Source of the DNA: Heloderma charlesbogerti
Taxonomy: Eukaryota; Chordata; Lepidosauria; Squamata; Helodermatidae
Length of the DNA: 64,000 bases
NCBI GenBank assembly: GCA_026122225.1
Contig: JANEZZ010001406.1
Location: 80,888-144,887, forward strand
Reading direction: 5' to 3'
Below the pieces are notes generated by a model. It saw nothing but the letters and a program-made list of their open reading frames with translations. It was not told where the DNA came from and ran no database searches. Shown one piece after another: positions 31,100 through 42,833 of this stretch. The position numbers and the translations under genes were made by a program. Position 1 is the stretch's first letter. Each line of letters starts with the position of its first letter.

Positions 31100-32340
31100 A
31101 AGAAAACATAAAAAACTGATTCCCTCGATGGGCAGACAATAGAATGAAAGGTGCCTGATAATACACGAAACACAGATGGAATGGAATTTACACAACAGCT
31201 GAAGCAATCTGGGAGGTTCATAACATTCACAAAAATTATAAACCACAACATTACAAAACACATGACTTGTGCCAATCATGCATGTGACAAGAAATGATGC
31301 ACATTTCCAGCCTCTTGCAGCTGCTTGTCTGTAAAGTGAGGAGGCTGCTAGAAATGTCTGACAGGAGCATGATGGAGTCCAGTTCTGACTCGGAATTGGC
31401 CTCAGAATAAACTGAACTATTTCTGATTTGGGACGAAATAGCTTGGCTTCCTCACAATACAAATCAACCCATTCCTGATCATTAATCAGGTATAATTGTG
31501 TCATTCAATCAGTCCTTATGCAGCAGCCGAGCAAAATGATACACTCTCCAAAGAGGCTGCCCATTGCATCTCTCTGTGAGTCCCTGTTCTAGGCTGTGAA
31601 AGGGAATGCAAGGGGCAGGCTCCTCTAACGGAAGGCATTCCTTACTCCTACACTGCATAAAACTAACCCTTTTGAGGATATAAGAGTGGAGAGTGCCTCC
31701 AATTTAAATTCAGAAAATAAGTGTGTCTCAGCGATCAGACGTTTGCAAAACAATGCCATCACTCTGCAGATGCATTCATTTCCATTTCTTCTCAAAGTGC
31801 AGTTCAAGGCCAGGATGAACAGAAGGGCCTTCGAATTCTCCGCTATCCCTCAGCTTCACAGAGACAGCATTTGATGGACATCACCAGTTCATGCCTCCCT
31901 CATACTTGTCCAAGTGATGTGCTTCATTGAGTTGCTCATAAATATGTCAAGCAATGGTCCTTTCACATTGGTCGGAATCAGCAGGCCTGCTCCACTGATT
32001 CTGGAGAAAAGCAGAAAAAGGGTTTCATTCAAAAGCAAGCCAGCATCTAAAGGAGATTCTGCTTGAGGATTCCCTTCCAGGATGGTTCAAAGGACTCTGG
32101 GGCCTTTCTATTTTGCAGTGCATGCAGGCACACACACACAACGATCTAAAGTCAGTGGCCACTTTGGCATCGGCAAAAAAAGGAAATGCAGCAACAAAAA
32201 AGAAAGCAAAAGACACAAATTTGCAAAGAATTTGCAGGTGTTAATTTCTCTCCTGATCTCAATTGCTGCCCAGGGGTTGAAGGGTTTGCATTTCACTGCT
32301 TTTGTTTTTCCCCAAAGGTTTCCACTCTGGTATCCATAGA
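31100..32340. other. No gene seen
   Basis: No supported gene. Open frames on both strands at 31.0-31.5 and 32.0-32.3 kb overlap one another and resemble nothing known. An ACAC tract is near 32130-32140. Confidence 0.4.
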
Positions 32341-32341
32341 A

Positions 32342-32695
32342 AGGGGCTGCCGTGGCTTACTGGTTAAGACGCTGAATTGCAGACCGGAAGGTCAGCAGGA
32401 CAGCAGTTCGAGACCCGAGTGCTGCGTGACGGAGTGAGCTCCCGTCTTCAGTCCCAGCTTCTGCCAACCTAGCCGTTCGAAAGCAAGAAATTGCAAGTAG
32501 ATAAATAGGTACTGCTTCGGTGGGAAAGGTAACAGCGTTCCGTGCACCTCGGTGTTCAGTCATGCCAGCCACATGACCACGGAAGCGTCTTCGGACAGTG
32601 CTGGCTCTTCAGCTTAGAAATGGAGATGAGCACCACACCCTAGAATCGGACACGACTGGTTGGGGACACCTTTATCTTTACCTTTTTATCCATAG
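32342..32695 (+). mobile_element. tRNA-derived SINE, full length
   Basis: The head GGGCTGCCGTGGCTTACTGG has an A-box-like TGGCTTACTGG, and about 55 bases later a B-box-like AGTTCGAGACCC follows: the two parts of an RNA polymerase III internal promoter. The body continues through GCCAGCCACATGACCACGGA and GATGAGCACCACACCC to a TTTATCTTTACCTTTT tail. Its length and intact boxes suggest a complete, fairly recent copy. I do not know which LINE supplied the tail. Confidence 0.85.
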
Positions 32696-32700
32696 CTATA

Positions 32701-33367
32701 TGTCAGGGGTGCTCTGTCCTGTTTCAGCGCTGGCAAGGGCCTTGGGCAAGGCACAGATAGTCCCAGGAGTAGCAACGAGAGACCAGCCATGCACAGGGTC
32801 ATGCACAGGAACTCCAAGGAGGTTTTGCAGGCACAGCCAGCAGCGAGGTCAAAGCAGTCCAAAGGTCAGTTCACAAGCATCAGTTTTATCAAGCATCAAG
32901 GCCAGTCAGAGGGTGTTAGAAAGCATTGTACAGGTGGGTAGCCAAGGGCCTGGGAGCCTGTCAGGTCCGGTGTCTTGAAATGCAATGCCGAGGTGAAGGT
33001 GCTGTAGTTTGCAGCAGAGAGCTGGCGTCAGCTGGGCTGATTTATAGCTGGTCATTAATCAGCACAGCTGGCTAATTAGGTCAGCATGTTGCTTTTAAGG
33101 GAGGCCCCAGGCTGTGACTTCCTCTCGTTCTTCTGCTGCTTGTGTCTGATTCTATGCCATTCAGAGGGATGGATTATCTCAGGCTCTGCTTCCAGCATTT
33201 GGGGGAAATCAGGAGCTGTTTGAGAGGAGCCAGGTTGCTCCTGTAATGTTTCCAGGGGGAAGATGGTCAGCCAAGGCCTCCTGTTCCTTGTTTCGCTCCG
33301 GCTGGGGACCATTGTGGGGCCCTCCTCTTCTTCCTCAGATGAATCCTCCTCCAGGTAGGGCATGACA
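32701..33367 (-). repeat. LTR-like repeat with TATA box, plus adjoining internal sequence
   Basis: On the minus strand the LTR-like part runs from TGTCATGCCCTACCTGGAGG (33367) to ACACCGGACCTGACA (32959), TG to CA. It includes a TATA box (GCTATAAATCAGCCC, near 33035-33050) and an acidic Ser-rich frame at its start (EEDSSEEEEEGP). Beyond 32958 about 250 bases probably belong to the internal part, reaching TGTCAGGGGTGC at 32701. I infer an LTR retrotransposon remnant of the loose TGTCA family. Confidence 0.55.
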
Positions 33368-33699
33368 TGCAGATCCCACCCATCCAGTTTCCCCAGATGG
33401 CCACACCCACTTCCCCTGGCACCACCCCTTTCCGCCAACCACCAATCCTTTGGTGGTTTCCTGGCTTTGGTGCTGTTATCCCAACTTCCAAAAAGTTGAA
33501 ATGCCTCTCCTAAGGCTTCGTTACTGGCAATAAGAACTTGAAGCCAACGTATGATGGCTTTTTCGGTATGTTGGTCCCACCCCTTCGCTGTCAACCTGCC
33601 CAATTTGCCTTTGGCCCTGCCCACTGCTGGAATGCGGCCCCTGAGAGCTTCTCCAAAATGGAATGCGGCCCTCTGGCTGAAAGGGGTTTGACACCCTTG
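33368..33699. repeat. hAT-type MITE, CAGGGGTGCAGAACC family (copy at 33.4 kb)
   Basis: CCACACCCACTTCCCCTGGC, AAAAGTTGAAATGCCTCTCC and the end GGGGTTTGACACCCTTG match the 16.0- and 42.8-kb copies. Its left end is lost against the LTR-like repeat. Confidence 0.7.
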
Positions 33700-34233
33700 T
33701 TCTAAAGGGTCCAATGGGCAGCCAATTTTTTCTCATTTCCACTATTTCCCTGCAAGACTGAACTCCTAAAATGTTTTGAGAACAGAAGGATTAATGATCT
33801 GCGCACCTAACAGTAAATGAACCCTGAAAACATTATTAAGCATTCCTCAGCTAGGTAAGACAGAGAAAGGTTTCAGTGGTTTATCTATTCACTATGTGAT
33901 CACTTGATTTTTCCTATTTGGCACATGGAACTGTTTTATTGCCTTGATGCTGTATTTTATATTGTTTTTACCATAAGACACTCCAAACTCTCAATAGGCA
34001 GTGCTGAATAAATGTCAACCACACTGTAGCCAGAGTTCATTTCAATGGTAAAGAGTTAAGCATGCCCTCAACACGCTCCACCTGAAGTCAGTGGGGCTTA
34101 GAAGTGCTTAAATCTGGCTGAATCATCCCCTATTTTTAGGATAGGTACAATGATCGGGGGCTGGCATAAAGGAATCCCTCCAGCTCCCTGATCCTTTCCC
34201 TTGCCCATTTCCCACACATTTTCCAGCTGTGTG

Positions 34234-34433
34234 CAATGCAGGCTGGCGGCTCTGATTTTGGTGGGGCTGTGGATTCATTCCAGGTTTCCATCAGAACCAG
34301 CCAGAACTCTAACAGAGCTCTCCAACCTGTTTTAGGGATAGGGTTCAGCACCTTGGATAGTTCTGGCTGGTTGTGACTGAAACCTGGAATGGATACACAG
34401 CCCCACCGAAGCTGGAGCCACCAGCCTCCACTG
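34234..34433. repeat. hAT-type MITE, CAGTGGAGGCTGG family (copy 5)
   Basis: It is 200 bp, from CAATGCAGGCTGGCGGCTC to GAGCCACCAGCCTCCACTG, flanked by the exact 8-bp repeat GCTGTGTG (34226-34233 and 34434-34441). Confidence 0.9.
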
Positions 34434-34441
34434 GCTGTGTG

Positions 34442-35147
34442 ACATCCTTCTTGAGAGGGGAAAAGCAGAACTGAATATGCATGGCATGGGGCCAGGCCAA
34501 GACTTTTTTGCTGACTGAGACGGATCCCCCGCCCCCTAAACACACACACATGCCTGCTTTTTTCTTCTCCATCCTCAACTCTTCCTCCTCCTCCTCTGCC
34601 CACCCAGTGCGCAGCAGACAACCTGCTGTTCGTTCCTCCTGCTTCTCCTCTGAAAGCTGTGGGGTAGTGAAACCTGGGCTCACAGGGATGCAGTAGCAGC
34701 ACTATTTTTAGCAGCAGCGGTGCTGACGTCCTCTGCCACCTCCCATCAGAATTCCCTGTTCCCTTTGAACTTAGCTGCAACCCTCCCAGTAGCTGGGGAG
34801 AAATGGATATCCCCAGCAACAATCTGTTCTTGTTGCAATAGAAAGTATTTGGGGATGGCTTGGTCCTGAGTGGGTGATTAAGACCCATTCACTTTCCAAA
34901 AGGCCTGCCCCTAGCAGATAAAAACTCCCAAGAACAGGGCTTGTTGATGAGCGAGGAGTGCCTGCACTTCGAAATTTGCCACAACACCGCTGTCTGGAAG
35001 CTGTAGGAGTGGTTCTTTTCCTGCTGCCACTGAGCTGCAGCGGCGTTCCAGTGGCAGAGGCAGCCAGCAGAACTGCATCTCAAACCTCGCCCCACAAAGC
35101 CCTGCTCTGGGAGTGATGACCATGTCCTTCCTCAAAGAGCGAGGCGA
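34442..35147. other. No gene seen
   Basis: No supported gene. The 250-residue minus-strand open frame at 34136-34888 crosses the MITE and has no recognisable domain, so I treat it as chance. Confidence 0.5.
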
Positions 35148-35693
35148 TGTCAGGGTTGTATCTGAGCACATAGAGTCCCAAGGCAGCTGTGATTCTGAGG
35201 AGGAGATACCATTTGTGGGAGAGGAACTCTCTCAGACTTCAGAGGCACAGCTGGAGGGGGAGGGGGCCCCCCCCGCTCACATCCCTGGAAGCAACAGTGA
35301 CCCAGGCATGGAAAGGGAGGGACAACTTGTGCTTTTAGATGCCAGGTGCAGGCACAAGGGAGAGATTGCAGGAGCCGAACTTAGGCACTCAGCCCAATTG
35401 GCTTGATGTCAACAGCTGCGCCCCGAGGCCCCACAGGAGAGGGGGAGATCTTCCCCTCCTACCTCTTAAGTTCAGAGAGTTGCTGCGTTTTTCCCAAATG
35501 GAGATCAACTGATATCCTAACCCTTAGATACCTCTAGATGGCTGTTCCTTTGTCCTTCCTCTGAGTCTCAGGCAATTAGCATCTGTATGCTTCATTAGGT
35601 TGAATGGAATTAAAGCCTTGGAAAGCAGCCCTTTTGTCTGAGTGTTGATTCTGGCTACTGGAGGATTCAGTAGGTAACAGGGGCATCCTGACA
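35148..35693 (+). repeat. LTR-like repeat (TGTCAGG...CCTGACA), 546 bp
   Basis: The ends TGTCAGGGTTGTATCTGAGC and GGGCATCCTGACA are inverted at their tips, as in LTRs. GGCGA and GGCAT flank it, a weak 5-bp match. A homologous piece is inside the provirus at 9187. The start could encode an acidic stretch (CDSEEEIPF). Confidence 0.6.
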
Positions 35694-35875
35694 GGCATTG
35701 TGGGTGAGATCTCACGAGGCCCCGGCTGTTCCTGGCTACAGGTGCCTCTGCAAAGCAACGGCAGGACTTCTAAGAAGTGGATGATTGTGGAGGGCAGAAC
35801 TCCTGGGTGGGTGTCAGCTCCTGCCAGCTGACCACAGCTAGCAGTAATAAATCACAGGCAGATAACAGGGCTGTA

Positions 35876-36345
35876 AGCTGCCTCTGGTACTGGAGGGAGC
35901 ATATAGCCATCAGGACTAGTAGCCATTGACAGCCTTCTCCTCCAGGATTTTGTCCAGTCCCCTTTTAAAGCCATCCAAATCGATGGCCATCACCACATCT
36001 TGTGGCAGTGGGTTCCATAGTTTAACTCTGTGCTGTGTGAAGGAGACCTTCCTTGCATCTGCCCTGTATCTACCACCATTCAGCTTCATGAGATGACCTT
36101 ATTAGGTTCTAGCATTATGGGAGAGGGAGAAAAATGTCTCCCTATCCACTTTCTCCACACCAGGCATATTTTTTTTATTAAATTTATTAATTGCCCATCT
36201 AGCTGGTCACCCATAATGGTGTACACCTCTGTCATGTCCCCCCTTATTCGCCTTTTGTCCAAGCTAAACAATCCCAGCTGTTGTAACCTCCTTCATAGGT
36301 GCTCCAGCCCCTTGGTCATTTTAGTTGCCCTAAAGGAGGAGAGAG
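35876..36345 (-). mobile_element. CR1-type LINE 3' end with a small L2 tail insert
   Basis: This is the same CR1 segment as at 1.7, 17 and 56 kb. At about 36167-36220 the CR1 match is interrupted by TTAAATTTATTAATTGCCCA and AGCTGGTCACCC, which is the reverse of the L2 tail seen at 30590-30625, so a very short L2 piece inserted here. Confidence 0.78.
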
Positions 36346-37665
36346 AAAGAGAGCAGGTTGGGTTGGGTTGGGGTCAAAGTGACATCATGGTGGGATTTGT
36401 CCCACCAACGCGCTTGCGCCTGCATCCCTTGACTTCTTGCTCAGCCTTTGGTACTGGTAGACAAATCAGTTGTCAGTAAGATGCTGGAAGTCTCCAGTCT
36501 CCAAAGGAAACCCTAACGGCTGGCTTCTGTTCTGACTAATGGTACAGGGTGCAACTTCTTGGAAATTAAATCGTCATTGCTTCTGCCACCACCAAGATTC
36601 ATTAAGGCTCATGTTCTTACTCAAACACTCCACAGTTGCCCACATAATGCATGGTGGCACATGTCCACCCGCAGTGATGACAGCTAAATTATGCTCCCTC
36701 CAACTCGGTCTGCTCTAACTTTGGGAGAGAAGCAGATTGTGAAATAAAGGAGGAGGGGAAAGAATGAAAAAAACAAAACAAAAACCACGGCTTTTCTTTC
36801 ATCCAAAAGCAGTGAGGCTGGAAAAGCTATTGTGAGTTTCCACAAGATTAGAAAAGCAATTATCATTTTACTGTTTGGTTTTGCATTAGCTAACCTGAAT
36901 GTGGGGGGCGGGGGACCAGGGTTGCTTTAAATATCATCCAGTTTCAATATTCAGGACAAAAATAGCTATTTAAGGTGGGAAAATTATTTTCTTTTTTAAA
37001 AGCACTTTGAGTGAAAAGGCGTCTTTTTGTTGATCTCGTTCAGCAGTGGTATTTCCCCCGACTGCTGCTGCTTTTGGCTACCTTGATTAGTAGCATGGGC
37101 AATCCCAGCCTATCAGGAATCACATAGTGTACAGGGCAGTGTGATGTTGGTATGTAGCCAGTCTGATCTGGCTTTGAAATGGCCCCACTAAAGGAAAATG
37201 AGGACAACTGAGAGCAAGGGTAGTGCATCCTGATTAGTCCCATGCAGGATTTCACCCAACTGTGAATGGAATGTCATCACAATGCTATAGAGCTAAATAG
37301 ATTTGGCTATATCATGACTTCATTGACAGACAATGAAGGAAATTGAAGTGAAAACAAGTGAGGCCAATGCAGACAAATAGGCAAACAGTTTTGTAAAGGG
37401 GGTGCCAAAAAAAAAAAGTCAGAAAAGGGAGGCTTTTTTTTTTCCAGCACTGCTGAAAATATTTGCAAGAAGCTGTGAACCCTTTAGCTCTGCATCATTT
37501 CCACTCACCCCTCAAAATTCCCCCAGTGATCGGGCACATTCAGTGATTGATTGATTTTTACTTGTACACATCCCTGAATACATGTCCATTTTAAAATGTA
37601 TGTACAGTGTGTAAATCAGATGGCTCAGAACTGGGAGCCTCAAGAGGTATCTGGGAAATATCGCT
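36346..37665. other. No gene seen
   Basis: AT-rich, with a GGTTGGGTT tract near 36357-36370 and no gene or clear repeat. It could include unique DNA. Confidence 0.4.
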
Positions 37666-37824
37666 ACTCAGTGGTATGTGCTTTGCATGCAGAATCTCTC
37701 CAGTTCAGTCTCTGGTATCTCTAGTTAAAAGGTTCAGCTCTGATGATAGGAAAGAGACCCTCCCCTGCCACACACCCTGAAGAGCCATTGCCAGTCAATG
37801 TGGACAAAACCAAGCTAGAAGGAC
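37666..37824 (+). mobile_element. tRNA-derived SINE (second type), 5'-eroded
   Basis: GTGCTTTGCATGCAG, then CAGTTCAGTCTCTGGTATCT (B-box region), then AGAGCCATTGCCAGTCAATG and AAGCTAGAAGGAC match the intact copy at 43.9 kb. Its end is cut by the next element. Confidence 0.7.
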
Positions 37825-38323
37825 TAGTGATGCAACTTCCGGTGTGCCTATCCATTTCTGCTGTTCAGGAAAGGCTACAAACAAGGTGGCTGGCTTGTCA
37901 CTAAGAGGGATGTCCATCGCTGGGAGATCCAGTTCTCTTTTGGCTCAAGCAAGTTCCGCAGCATATATGACTTGCTTTGCGTCTGCAAGCTGACCTGCGG
38001 GCTATACTCCAAACTTCAGGAAGTTTTTTGTGATTTTGGAGAGGGGGGAGGTTCTGCAATTTGCATGAATTTTGGAGCAATTTTCACAAATTATAGCCAA
38101 ATCTGAGCAAATTCCACACAATCGCCCAGAAATTTGCGCAAATTGCAGAACCTTCCCAAAAACAATGCACAGAATTCCCATGAACAGTTCAAGCCATGAA
38201 CTGGCCCAACTCGCAGCAGATCACGTTGGGTACCACAGCAGGAACCAAAATGAAGTCTGGGGGACTGAGCCTGGGAAAACCCATTGAACTCTACCCCCGA
38301 AATGGATTTCTCCAACATTTCTA
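37825..38323. repeat. TAGGGATGT-like element (TTTGCGCAAAT type)
   Basis: It starts TAGTGATGCAACTTCCGG and ends GGATTTCTCCAACATTTCTA, whose reverse complement resembles the TAGGGATGT.GGAGAA end. The interior has alternating inverted motifs such as AATTTGCGCAAATT (38130-38143). No target duplication was confirmed. It is related in layout to 62267-62654. Confidence 0.55.
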
Positions 38324-38972
38324 TTCACAAACAGGAGCTGGGAGCTTTCCAGAGAGCCCAAGGGTGCTGTTTCATCGGCACTGGTCTGGCTTAGACTAAA
38401 AGCCTGAGGGCTGCCGAACCTCAGGCACTGTAGAAGAAATTCCACAGAAGACCTTCCTATCTTCCCTGAGGAGTTAGTGTGACATGCTACAACTGTTTCT
38501 TTGATGCCTGTAACTCCTGTGAGACCTTAAAAACCAGGTCTCTTAGGCTTCTTTAAGAACCTTCTAGATTCTTGACCTGACTCCTTATCCTTCAAACAAG
38601 TTAGGATGGTCTGGCCTTGGAAGGCAGGGAGGATCTCTTTGGCTGCAGTCCACCTGCTAATTTAGCTTATCTTTGGGGTAAGATGAACAAAATTCTCACA
38701 TCAGGAGACCATCTCAACAGGCGTGATTGATTAGGGAGCTGTGAAAGACAGCACGTCGACACGGGAGACTTTCAGGTATATAAGTCCCTCCAGAGCACCA
38801 CTCAGCTGGAGCTTCGGTGCAGACCGGGACCACAATGGCGCTGCACATCGGCCAGCTGGAGTCTCTCTGCTGTCATTATCTGGAGCTCCTGAGAGCAGAA
38901 TGGAGGAGTAAGGTATTTTGCGTAGTTTTGTTTTGTAACATCATATGCTTACCTGCTGTAATACTCTGCCTG

Positions 38973-39892
38973 CTAAGCAAAGCATTCGACAAAGTGCCCC
39001 ATGATATCCTGATTAGCAAACTAGCTAAAAGTGGGCTAGATGAATCAACTTTCAGGTGGATCCACAGTTGGCTACAGAATTGGACTCAAAGACTGCTTTT
39101 TTATATTGTATTTAATGCTTTAACTTTTGTAAACTGCCCAGAGAGCTTCAGCTATGGGGTGGTAAAGAAATGCAATAAATAAAATATAATTAATTAATTA
39201 ATTGAATAAATAAATAAATAATCAATGGGACCTTGTCAAACTGGGGAGTGGTAACAAGTGGGGTACTGCAGGGCTCAGTCCTGGGCCCTGTGCTCTTCAA
39301 CATTTTTATTAATGACTTGGAGGAGGAGGTGCAGGGAATGCTGATTAAACTTGCAGATGACACCAAATTGGTCAGGAGAGCTAATACCCTGGAAGACAGA
39401 AACAAAATTCAAGGTGATCTGGATAGGCTGGAGTGCTGGGCAGAAAACAACAGAATAAAATTTAATAGGGATAAATGCCAAGTTCTGCACCTAGGAAAAA
39501 GAAACCAAACATACAGTTACACGATGGGGGATACTTGCCTCAACAATACTACAAGTGAGAAGGATCTTGGAATTGTTGTAGATCACAAGCTGAATATGAG
39601 CCAACAATTCCCTTCGCGATCATCCCAGAATGCAGGACACGGAATAATGGGCTCAAGTTACAGGAAGCCAGATTCTGGCTGAACATCAGGAAAAATGTCC
39701 TGTTAGAGCAGTAGGACAATGGAACCAATTCCCTAGGGAGGTGGCGGGCTCTCCCACACTGGAGGCGTTCAAGACAAGGCTGGACAGCCATCTGTCGGGG
39801 ATGCTCTGACTTGGATTCCTGCACTGAGCAGGGGGTTGGACTCGATGGCCTTGCAGGCCCCTTTCAACCCTACTATTCTATGATTCTGTGAT
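38973..39892 (+). mobile_element. CR1 LINE, truncated and internally deleted (copy A)
   Basis: From AAAGCATTCGACAAAGTGCC it matches the second copy from 41380 onward. The frame 39233-39682 has the CR1 RT track (GVLQGSVLGPVLFNIFINDL, then LADDTKL, the catalytic box). At about 39606 it jumps to CGATCATCCCAGAATGCAGG, skipping about 345 bases present in copy B (42120-42465). A tail-type insert lies at 39097-39230. The 3' end is ATTCTATGATTCTGTGATTC. It is dead. Confidence 0.9.
39097..39230 (+). repeat. Retroposon 3' tail inserted in CR1 copy A
   Basis: ATATTGTATTTAATGCTTTA, GCCCAGAGAGCTTCAGCTAT, then AATAAATAAATAAAT. It splits the reverse-transcriptase frame between the GLDESTFRW and SNWGVVTSG parts. 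Confidence 0.75.
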
Positions 39893-39979
39893 TCTATGCT
39901 ATAGTTAATAAAGCTTTTTGTCTACCTTGTATAGTCACTGCTCTGAATCCAAAAAAGAACCTCTCTGCCTGTGGCAAAA

Positions 39980-40107
39980 CAGGCACATGAGCCAACTACA
40001 GCCTTCCTCGGCTCCCTAGAGAGCCATGCCCCCTTCCCCTGGCACTACCCCTGTTCCCGTGACCACTGGTTGTTTGGTGGTTTCCTGCCTGTTGTGCTGT
40101 TTTTCCC
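39980..40107. repeat. hAT-type MITE, CAGGGGTGCAGAACC family, left 128 bases only
   Basis: It matches the first part of the copy at 42834 almost base for base, including the shared upstream 90 bases. It stops abruptly at GTTGTGCTG, where CR1 copy B begins, which marks a duplication junction. Confidence 0.8.
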
Positions 40108-40109
40108 TG

Positions 40110-42765
40110 ATATTTGTTGGCAGACAAATTCTGCAAAACATGGCCCCTCCAGGAAATTCCTGACTTGTGTGGCGGATAACTTCCTCCGACAGAAAGTAGA
40201 GGTAGGAACTAGGGGATAGGCTATTCTTGACTTGATCCTAACCAACAGAGATGACTTAGTGGGTAAAGTAGCAGTTACAGGAACTCTGGGGGAAAGCGAC
40301 CATGTTATACTTGAGTTCATGATTCTAAAGGAAGCAAAAGCCGAGCGTAGACAAACCTGTACCCTGGATTTTAGGAAAACTGATATTAATAAACTCAGAA
40401 CAATAATAAGTAAGGTCCCATGGCAAGTGACTCTAACGAGAAAAGGAGTCCAAGATGGGTGGGAGTTTTTAAAAAAGGAAATTCTCAAGGCACAATTACA
40501 AACAATTCCAACAAGAAGAAAAGGTGGAAGACAACAGAAGAAGCCAATGTGGCTTCACAAAAAGCTTAGAGATGACCTGAAAACAAAAAAGGACACATAT
40601 AGGAAGTGGAAGGAAGGCCAAGCAACAAAGGAAGAGTGCAGGCAAGTAGCACAGAATTGCAGGGATGGCGTCAGGAAGGCTAAAGCTTAAGCTGAGGTTA
40701 GCGAGGGATGCTAAAAGCAACAAAAAGGCTTTCTTCAGCTACGTGCATACTAAAAGACAGAGGAAAGAAATGGTGGTTCAGCTATTAAATACGGATGGCA
40801 AAATGATAACAGATGACAAAGAAAAGGCAGAAGTGCACAATTCCCACTTTGGCTCAGTCTTATCCCAAAAGAGGGTCTATGAGCCCCCTGGCAAAGGCAA
40901 AGTACAGGCTAAAGGGGCAGGATTGCAGATTGAGATTGATAGGCATATGGTCAAGGAACACCTAATTACTTTGAATGAGTTCAAATCTCCAGGGCCAGAT
41001 GAACTGCACCCTAGAGTAATAAAGGAGCTGGCAGAAGAATTCTCAGAACCACTGTCTATTATCTTTGAGCAATCATGGAGAAGTGCCAGATGACTGGAGG
41101 AGGGCTAATGTTGTCCCTATCTTCAAAAAGGGTAAAAAGGAGGAACCTGGAAACTCCAGACCAGTCAGTCTGACATCAATCCCTGGGAAAATTCTGGAGC
41201 AGATGATAAAGCAATCCATCTGGAAGCACCTTGAAAACAATGCAGTGATTACTTGAAACCAACATGGACTTGTCAAGAACAAATCCTGCCAGACAAATCT
41301 GATCTCATTTTTTGATCAGGTAACCTCCCTTGTGGACTGTGGGAATGCTGTGGACATCATATACCTCAACTTCAGCAAAGCTTTTGACAAAGTGCCCCAT
41401 GATATCCTGATGAGCAAACTAGCTCAAAGTGGGCTAGATGAAACAATGATCCAGTGGATCCACAGTTGGCTACAGAATCGGACTCCAAGAGTGCTTCTCA
41501 AAGGGATCTTCTCCAGTGTAGTGTAGTGGTGAGAGTGACGGACTGGGAGCCAGGAGATCCGGGTTCTAGTCCCCACTTGGCCATGGAAGCTCACTGGGTG
41601 ACTTTGGGCCAGTCACAGACTCTCAGCCCAACCTACCTCACAGGGTTGTTGTTGTGAGGATACAACGGTGAGGAGGAGGATAATGTAAGCCGCCTTGAGT
41701 TCCTTGCGAGAGGGAGAAAGGCAGGGTATAAATGCAATAAATAAATAAATAAACTGGGGAGAGGTAATGAGTGGGGTACCGCAGGGCTCAGTCCTGGGCC
41801 CCATGCTCTTCAACATTTTTATTAATGACTTGGAGGAGGAAGTGCAGGGAATGCTGATCAAATTTGCAGATGACACAAAATTGGGTGGGATAGCTAATGA
41901 CTTGGAAAACAGAAACAAAATTCAAAGTGATCTTGATAGTCTGGAGCGCTGGGCAGAAAACAACAGAATGACATTTAATAGGGATAAATGCCAAGTTCTG
42001 CACCTAGGAAAAAGAAACCAAATGCACAGTTACAAGATGGGGGATACGTGGCTCAACAACACTACAAATGAGAAGGATCTTGGAATTGTTGTCGATCACA
42101 AGCTGAATATGAGCCAACCATTTAATGTGGCTGCAAAAATGAAAAATGCTCTTTTGGGCTGCATCAATAGAAGCATAGCTTCCAAATCCCAGGAAGTACT
42201 AGTTTCCCTCTACTCAGCACTGGTCAGGCCTCATGTGGAGTACTGTGTCCAGTTCTGGGCTCCATTTAAGAAGGATGCAGAAAAGCTGGAGAGGGTTCAG
42301 AGGAGGGCAACGAAGATGATCAGGGGACTGGAAACAAAGCCCTATGAAGAGAGACTGAAAGAACTGGGCATGTTTAGCCTCAAGAAGAGAAGACTGAGGG
42401 GAGATAGGATAGCGCTCTTCAAGTACTTGAAAGTCAGTCACAGAGAGGAAGGCCAGGATCTCTTCTCGATCATCCCAGAGTGCAGGACACGGAATAATGG
42501 GCTCAAGTTCCAGGAAGCCAGATTCCGGCTGAACATCAGGAGAAACATTCTGACTGTTAGAGCAATACGACAATGGAACCAATTACCTAAGGAGTTGGTG
42601 GGCTGTCCCACATTGGAGGCATTCAAGGTGAGGCTGGACAGCCATCTGTTGGGGATGCTCTGCCTTGGATTCCAGCATTGAGCAGGGAGATGGACTCGAT
42701 GGTCTTATACTCCCTTCCCAAACCTACTATTCTATGATTCTGTGATTCTATGCTATAGTTAATAA
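40110..42765 (+). mobile_element. CR1 LINE, nearly full ORF2 (copy B)
   Basis: 40125-40690 is the end of the endonuclease ([40 protein letters not shown]). 40665-41256 enters the reverse transcriptase (VHNSHFGSVLS, SPGPDELHPRVIKEL, DDWRRANVVPIFKKGK). 41332-41526 has FSKAFDKVPHDIL. After the SINE at 41513-41755 the frame 41767-42681 runs open for 304 codons with PQGSVLGPMLFNIFINDL, FADDTKL (catalytic box) and the C-terminus. Frameshifts near 40690 and 41090, a TGA near 41255 and the SINE make it non-functional. CR1 copies its RNA into DNA at new sites by target-primed reverse transcription. No gag-like ORF1 precedes it. Confidence 0.93.
41513..41755 (+). mobile_element. Sauria-type SINE inserted in CR1 copy B
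   Basis: The tRNA-like head GTGTAGTGTAGTGGTGAGAG and B-box-like GGTTCTAGTCCCC are followed by AACCTACCTCACAGGGTTG, GTAAGCCGCCTTGAGTTCC and GGGTATAAATGCAATAAATAA, the standard body and 3' end of this SINE. The reading frame of the host CR1 resumes directly afterwards. Confidence 0.9.
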
Positions 42766-42833
42766 ACCTTTTTGTCTACCTTGTATAGTCACTGCTCTGA
42801 ATCCAAAAAAGAACCTCTTTGCCTTTGGCAAAA

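Larger units (their letters stand above)
38480..39979 (+). repeat. LTR-like promoter region split by CR1
   Basis: 38480-38972 looks like the U3-R part of an LTR, with a TATA box in CAGGTATATAAGTCCCTCC (38772-38790). The CR1 copy then intervenes, and at about 39893 the sequence resumes with AGTTAATAAAGCTTTTTGTC, a polyadenylation signal and U5-like end finishing CTGTGGCAAAACA near 39980. The pair is consistent with a single LTR of about 580 bases. The start near 38480 is approximate. Confidence 0.5.

Noticed and set aside
34136..34888. A 250-residue open frame on the minus strand, one of the longest in the window
   Set aside because: It runs through a hAT-type MITE with exact duplications, has low-complexity segments and no recognisable domain. 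A frame made partly of a recent insertion is chance.
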